NCBI RefSeq assembly: GCF_002878395.1
Contig: NC_061121.1
Location: 130,189,231-130,253,230, forward strand
Direction of reading: 5' to 3'
DNA from: Capsicum annuum
Taxonomy: Eukaryota > Streptophyta > Magnoliopsida > Solanales > Solanaceae
DNA length: 64,000 nt
Shown: positions 60,161-64,000 of the stretch, one piece after another
Layout: each line of letters starts with the position of its first letter
Numbering within the stretch: the stretch's first letter is position 1
Position numbers and translations under genes: made by a program
Notes under the pieces: generated by a model
What the model saw: only the letters and a program-made list of their open reading frames with translations
The model's database searches: none
What the model was told of the DNA's origin: nothing

Positions 60161-60443
60161 GTTCTAATTTTTTATCATCTTCTTCAAAATATGTTAATGG
60201 TAGATTTGAGAAATGAAGCCTCTTCTCTTTTTTATTTATTTATAAGTACTTAGTTCTTTAATAGAACTTTGTGAAAAGGAAAAAAGTGCCGGATCCTAAG
60301 CTTAATTTTGAGGCATCTGATGGGATCCGTAATGCAATTGGTGCTTCATAGGTATGTTCATACACAATTTCAAGAGTTCATCACATTTAAACACGAGATG
60401 ATACATGTAAAATTAGGGCTATTAAACCTGAATCGAATGCCAT

Positions 60444-60843
60444 TGATAGCAAATTCAGAGCAAAATAATAATAAATTTTGTACCTTAAATTTGCAGCGAA
60501 AATCGTTGAATTTTCTACTGAAAAGTATTTGCCCAAAGTCTACTTCAGCTTTCATGAAAATGGAGTGTTTTTCGCCACAAACTAAATGTCTTCTTTTGGT
60601 GATTTTGTTAATGTAATTCACGGATTGTTTTTTGCTTTGTGTTTCTGACTCAATCTTTTCTCTCTGCTCATCTTGTTAGAATAAAGAAAAAGACATACAG
60701 GGAATTTTGGGGCATGAACAGTTATTGTGTAACCGTTCCCCCTTTTTCTTTTGAAATAAGATTATGCATTAATCTCATTTTTTTTATTAAGAGAAATGGG
60801 TCGGGTCGGTCCACATGGGTGACCCATGACCCGCAATCCAACA
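60444..60843 (-). repeat. Copia right (5') LTR
   Basis: 400 bp, TGATAGCAAATTC to CCGCAATCCAACA, ends intact, followed by target duplication ATAAC. Immediately to the left the minus strand reads TGGCATTCGATTCAGG, where a primer site beginning TGG is expected; it does not match the common iMet site. Confidence 0.87.
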
Positions 60844-60848
60844 ATAAC

Positions 60849-61643
60849 AAAAATACAAACCCCAATATTAATGCAATATATATTCGTAGAATACAATTGG
60901 TATCTAGCATCTCTCCTCTCTTTCTTCAAAGGTTCGCCTTTTGCCTCTCTCTCTTTCAAACTCACCCGTCTTTCCTCCCTTTCGTAGCCTTTAAGTATCA
61001 AATAAAGCATGTGTCAACCTATGTTTCTTAGAATTTATTCGCTCTTCTCTCCTCTCTCTTTCAATCTCACTTACCCCACTCTCTCTCTCACACACAAACA
61101 GTTGCAATGAATCACATTTAGGCACATTATAGCTACTATTCATAGTAATAATTCAATGTATAGCTTTTAATGAAAATTCCTCAATTTTAAAATATAGAAA
61201 CTATGGAAAAATTTAAGAAAATATTCATATGCATTCTAATAAATATTTTTATGCATAAAATTATTTGAAAATTCTATACATATAATCATGTTTGTTTGGT
61301 CCTGATTCTATCTTATTTTAAGTAAAAACCAAACCTATTATGATCGAGTTTTTATTTCAATACAAAACGTAACCGAACCACTAATGGAGTTCTTTTTCCG
61401 ATTTAATTTAATTTGTCTACTTGGTGCAATATATCTATTTCTCTGTACAACCCTATTCCTTATTATTAAAGGAAATCAATCAAAAATATCCTAAAAAGGG
61501 TCTAAAAGTTTGAGAATGATAGAGCTAAGGGTTCCTGCGCCTCCTATATACCCCGTGCTGCATCGAGAGAAGGATATTACATGAAGCAATGAGTGAAAAC
61601 AAAATTATTTACTTTTCAATTTTTATTGTTAAAAAAATACTTA
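60849..61643. other. Host spacer, no gene
   Basis: Intergenic sequence with a CT-rich, CACA-containing simple stretch at 61040-61105. I see no supported ORF or RNA gene. Confidence 0.5.
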
Positions 61644-61857
61644 CTTCTTCCGTTCTGTTTAAAAAAGAATGACCCTTATCTTTTTCTGCAATGCTTTAAT
61701 TTCACTTTCCACATGACATGTTTAAGACCACAAGATTAAAGAACATTTTGATACATTTGACACAACTTTAATTTAAAACAATAAGATTCAAAAGTCTTTT
61801 ATTTTTTAAAATTTTGTACCAAGTCAAAGTAGTTCCTTCTTTTTTAAACGGAGGGAG
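61644..61857 (+). mobile_element. Stowaway-type MITE (214 bp), same family as 38347
   Basis: The left end CTTCTTCCGTTCTGTTTAAA and the right end TTTTTTAAACGGAGGGAG are imperfect inverted repeats of the CTCCCTCCGT type. The interior matches the MITE at 38347-38595 in reverse, including the AAAGTTGTGTCAAATGTA block. A TA precedes it (61642-61643) and TTA follows, so the target duplication is partly mutated. Confidence 0.82.
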
Positions 61858-62417
61858 TTAAAGATTTTCAATTTCTAGAAGTGAAAGTGTGGATTTCAAG
61901 GATGAAGTTATATTTATAGAAGTTGAAATTTCATGGTAAAATCTACTTTCTAAAGGTAAAATGTGAATTGCTCGTGCTATTTACTACGTACATGAAATTC
62001 CCTTGAAGAGAGCCAGGTCCTCTGATCCAGAATTTTCACTCACTGCGAGTTTCGGAGACATACTTAGGAAAGGGCACTTGCCTAATAAGGAAATATAACT
62101 CGACAGTGCAAAGATACTAAGACTTTTAGACTGGGTATTTTACCTTGAGTTGATTGTACACTGCACGCACTTCTCTCTTTTCATTGAATGCCAAGACCCA
62201 AACATAGTAGCAACTAGAGAAAAGAAAATGGAGGAGAATAGCACTCAAGGAAATCTAGTTTATGATTTACTAATAACAATAACGGGATTGTCTTATGGAT
62301 CCCCAGTTAGTTCAGAATGAAACGTCTTCTCAAACATACAGAAATTATGAGATTTAATGTATATGATAGGAAAACCATTGGGCATATATATAATGATCTT
62401 ATCAGAATCATGAGCTA
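61858..62417 (-). other. 3' flank and probable 3' UTR of the SEP-like gene
   Basis: 560 bp downstream of the MADS-box stop codon on the minus strand, containing no other supported gene. The cleavage site cannot be fixed from sequence. The small plus-strand ORF at 62228 (30 codons) lies opposite to it and has no recognisable product. Confidence 0.4.
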
Positions 62418-62493
62418 TCAAGGCAACCAGCCAGCCATGTAGTTATTCACACTGGGGCCTGCTCCTCCTACTGTTATGGGATCATTCTGGTAC
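62418..62493 (-). CDS. SEP3-like: SEPALLATA-type MADS-box gene, terminal exon
   Basis: The 76-bp exon follows a TTGGCAG acceptor and encodes YQNDPITVGGAGPSVNNYMA, then GWLP and a stop. GPSVNNYMxGWLP is the C-terminal SEP motif, closest to the SEP3/AGL9 group (tomato TM5, petunia FBP2). SEP proteins are nuclear MADS transcription factors that bind CArG boxes and act as bridges in floral-organ tetramers. This tail is part of the C domain. The exon joins the upstream exon in phase (GG|G for Gly), giving LQIGYQND. The MADS, I and K domains are outside the window. Confidence 0.85.
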
Positions 62494-63636
62494 CTGCCAA
62501 TATTTGGAAAAAGAACTATCTATAAGTTTCACAACAGACAACTGCAAAATAAAACCAAAAGTACAATGAGGTAGCACTCCTGTTACATGGACTCAGACAT
62601 GCATGAATATATCTTCTATATGTGCGTGGAATATTAATTCTCCTATTTAGTAGATTTTGAAGAATTTACATTAAGTATCCACAAGCATGTCACACACCAA
62701 ACAATTACTTTAAAACAAATGATAGATTCATATAACATAGAACGCAACATAGCAAATATAACTATCCTATGCGAGGTCAACTTGTCAATCGATGCAGTTT
62801 TAGTGATGAGCTGTTTTGTTGATCTACCTCATTGGATAATCTTTTCCTCTTTTCACCTTTTTGCTTACTTGGTAACCTCAACTCACAATCTTAAACTTAG
62901 AGGTGGAAAATGCCTAATATTTGAGCAACCCCCCAATTGTCCCTCATTGCATGCATGATGAATTTTATTCCCATAACAAACTTTTACAAATTTCGTATTT
63001 CAAACTCTTATTATTTACGGAGAAATTCTACTTTATCTCACTCAGCAGAGTATTGAATATATGTTTTAACATGGATCTCCTCTCAATTTCGGTTAATAAG
63101 AAATAAGTATGGAGTAATATAGATGCTTAAAATTTAATTAGACCAAAATTAAGCTAATGTTTGGCTATAGATTCTCAAATATTTATGGCAAATTGTTTTG
63201 GGGTGAAATTTCTCCATATATTCTTTCATAGTATTTGAAAAATACATTTTAGCTTTAAAGTTCACAAAAATGATATTTGGCACAAATACTAGAAAACAAA
63301 TACTAGAATTTTCTAGCATTTGGAAATCGAGATTATTTGTCAAATAATAGCAAATGATATGGCCAAACACTATGTGCTAAGTTTTTTTTCCGAAAAACTA
63401 CTTCGACAATCTATTGCCAAACGGTCCCTAAGTATATAAGTAAAAGTAAATTAGTCATATTTTAATTTTTTAAAATTATTGATAAATAAATTCTACAAAG
63501 AAAATTAATATAAGGAAAGTGAAACAGTTCTACAAGCAAAACTTGAGGGAAGATCTATAAAATTATCCTTACGATAGTCAAAGTGCAATAAGAAAATTGA
63601 AATAGAAGTATTTCTTCCAAAGAGTTTGGTATGTAC
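62494..63636 (-). other. Last intron of the SEP-like gene
   Basis: 1,143 bp, GT...AG, between the two C-domain exons. It carries a hAT-type MITE at about 63157-63370. ORFs inside it (62719-62958 and others) are not genes. No other signal seen. Confidence 0.75.
63157..63370 (+). mobile_element. hAT-type MITE in the SEP-like intron
   Basis: The terminal inverted repeats AATGTTTGGCTATA and TATGGCCAAACACT fit the common Solanaceae hAT MITE ends (GTGTTTGGCCA). About 214 bp, AT-rich, no ORF. An 8-bp target duplication is not clear. Confidence 0.6.
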
Positions 63637-63770
63637 CCGATTTGCAAAGTGGGTTCACATTCCAAAGGATGAAAGAAGCCATCTCCGTGAGTTTGAGTTG
63701 TTTGCCTGCCGTAGTCCACATCTTGTGCATTTGGCTGCCACTGCAGATTTAGCTGGCTTCCTTCCATCAA
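63637..63770 (-). CDS. SEP3-like: SEPALLATA-type MADS-box gene, penultimate exon
   Basis: The 134-bp exon begins after a TTGGTAG acceptor in phase 0 and ends at an ATCGG|GTACAT donor. It encodes LMEGSQLNLQWQPNAQDVDY, then GRQTTQTHGDGFFHPLECEP, then TLQIG. This is the Gln-rich transactivation-type C domain of SEP3-group proteins, containing the conserved FFxPLECEPTLQIGY core. The start at Leu corresponds to the exon boundary known in Arabidopsis SEP3 (LADGYQ). No stop or frameshift is seen, unlike the surrounding repeats, so the gene looks functional. Confidence 0.87.
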
Positions 63771-64000
63771 CTACCAATGAAGCATTGCAAACCCTTATTT
63801 GGCAGTTACAGATCTATTACTAGATGTATATAATAATTCATATTCTTGTGTAGCAACTAGTACCAAGACAAGAGATATTGGTTCTGTTGGTGAGCTCGTT
63901 GCCACCAATGTAAATTCTGAGTTTCTGTCACGTGATGGGCATGCAAGAAACAAAAAATTGAAAGAGTAGAATCGGCATCATCCATTGCATGGCCGGTGAG
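63771..64000 (-). other. Upstream intron of the SEP-like gene (partial)
   Basis: 230 bp up to the window edge. The short exon 6 that should end in a K-domain helix is not recognisable here, so the remaining exons lie beyond the window. Confidence 0.5.

Larger units (their letters stand above)
58719..60443 (-). other. Copia leader containing gene-like sequence
   Basis: 1.7 kb between gag and the right LTR, unusually long for a copia leader. On the minus strand it holds, in order, a TATA box, an ATG exon with splice donor, a candidate intron with an AG acceptor, and open coding-like pieces down to 59011. None matches a retroelement protein that I know. It may be host DNA captured by the element. 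A (TA) microsatellite lies at 58944-58972. Confidence 0.5.
34308..60843 (-). mobile_element. Ty1/copia element, interrupted by gypsy A and a MITE
   Basis: LTRs at 34308-34705 and 60444-60843 are flanked by identical 5-bp target duplications ATAAC (34303-34307 and 60844-60848). On the minus strand the order is LTR, 1.7-kb leader, gag N-terminus (58718-58524), [gypsy A], rest of gag and protease, integrase, RT, RNase H, LTR, which is the copia order. Without the inserts it is about 7.5 kb, longer than a usual 5-kb copia because of the long leader and a 0.9-kb 3' region. Confidence 0.88.

Noticed and set aside
60290..60352. Plus-strand exon-like piece (VPDPKLNFEASDGIRNAIGA) before an AG|GTATGT donor-like site
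   Set aside because: The frame meets a TAG at the proposed donor and no start or acceptor is seen; orientation is also opposite to the other gene-like pieces.
60428..60443. Copia primer-binding site TGGCATTCGATTCAGG (minus strand)
   Set aside because: It starts with TGG at the right place but matches no tRNA 3' end that I can name, so it is mentioned only within the LTR entry.
60639..61031. 130-aa plus-strand frame
   Set aside because: It covers the copia LTR and runs antisense to the element; the similar frame at 34504-34698 is the other LTR copy.
62228..62320. Plus-strand ATG frame MEENSTQGNLVYDLL
   Set aside because: Only 30 codons, antisense to the 3' flank of the SEP-like gene, no domain.
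63626..63823. 65-aa plus-strand frame
   Set aside because: It is the antisense shadow of the SEP-like penultimate exon, which has clear splice sites and a known motif.
1..64000. tRNA or rRNA genes
   Set aside because: No cloverleaf or rRNA signature was recognised; the tRNA-like matches are short primer-binding sites of LTR elements.

Overview
The window looks like nuclear DNA of a Solanaceae plant, probably pepper (Capsicum) or a close relative. It is AT-rich and intron-bearing, and about 95% of it is decayed LTR retrotransposon sequence. The Ty3/gypsy copies are chromodomain-bearing (Tekay/Del-like), their tRNA primer sites are of the initiator-Met type, and LTRs beginning TGTCACGACC are typical of this family. 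The only ordinary host gene I can support is at the far right: the last two exons of a SEPALLATA-type MADS-box gene on the minus strand, running off the window.

Layout. 1-5050: copy 1 of a plus-strand element with a broken 'putative plant transposon protein' ORF, followed by a TATA-bearing LTR-like tail. 5051-11670: minus-strand gypsy copy C (left LTR plus pol and gag), cut off at its gag end. 11671-12046: minisatellite with alternating 40/37-bp units. 12047-13405: plus-strand LTR D, then 138 bp of gypsy family E. 13544-18589: copy 2 of the transposon-protein element, ending in an Asp-tRNA-type primer site. 18590-19535: second copy of LTR D. 19536-33293: two family E gypsy internal regions sharing a middle LTR (internal-LTR-internal-LTR). 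33294-34307: host spacer with an LTR-like promoter and a degenerate tandem repeat.

34308-60843 is a nested stack. A minus-strand copia element has 398/400-bp LTRs and a perfect 5-bp target duplication. Inside its gag lies gypsy A (39776-58523). Inside the integrase of A, at its first catalytic Asp, lies gypsy B (43423-52778). A Stowaway-type MITE (38347-38595) sits in the copia pol. LTR divergence estimated by eye (copia about 83%, A about 85%, B about 93% identity) agrees with the insertion order. Between the copia right LTR and its gag there is about 1.7 kb that looks like the head of a cellular gene (TATA box, ATG exon, splice donor), possibly captured.

60849-64000 is host DNA: a second MITE of the same Stowaway family, then the SEP-like 3' flank, terminal exon, an intron carrying a hAT-type MITE, and the penultimate exon. 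No retroelement ORF is intact, so none encodes a complete set of proteins. Element functions below are family assignments for broken copies. All identity values are rough estimates by eye.
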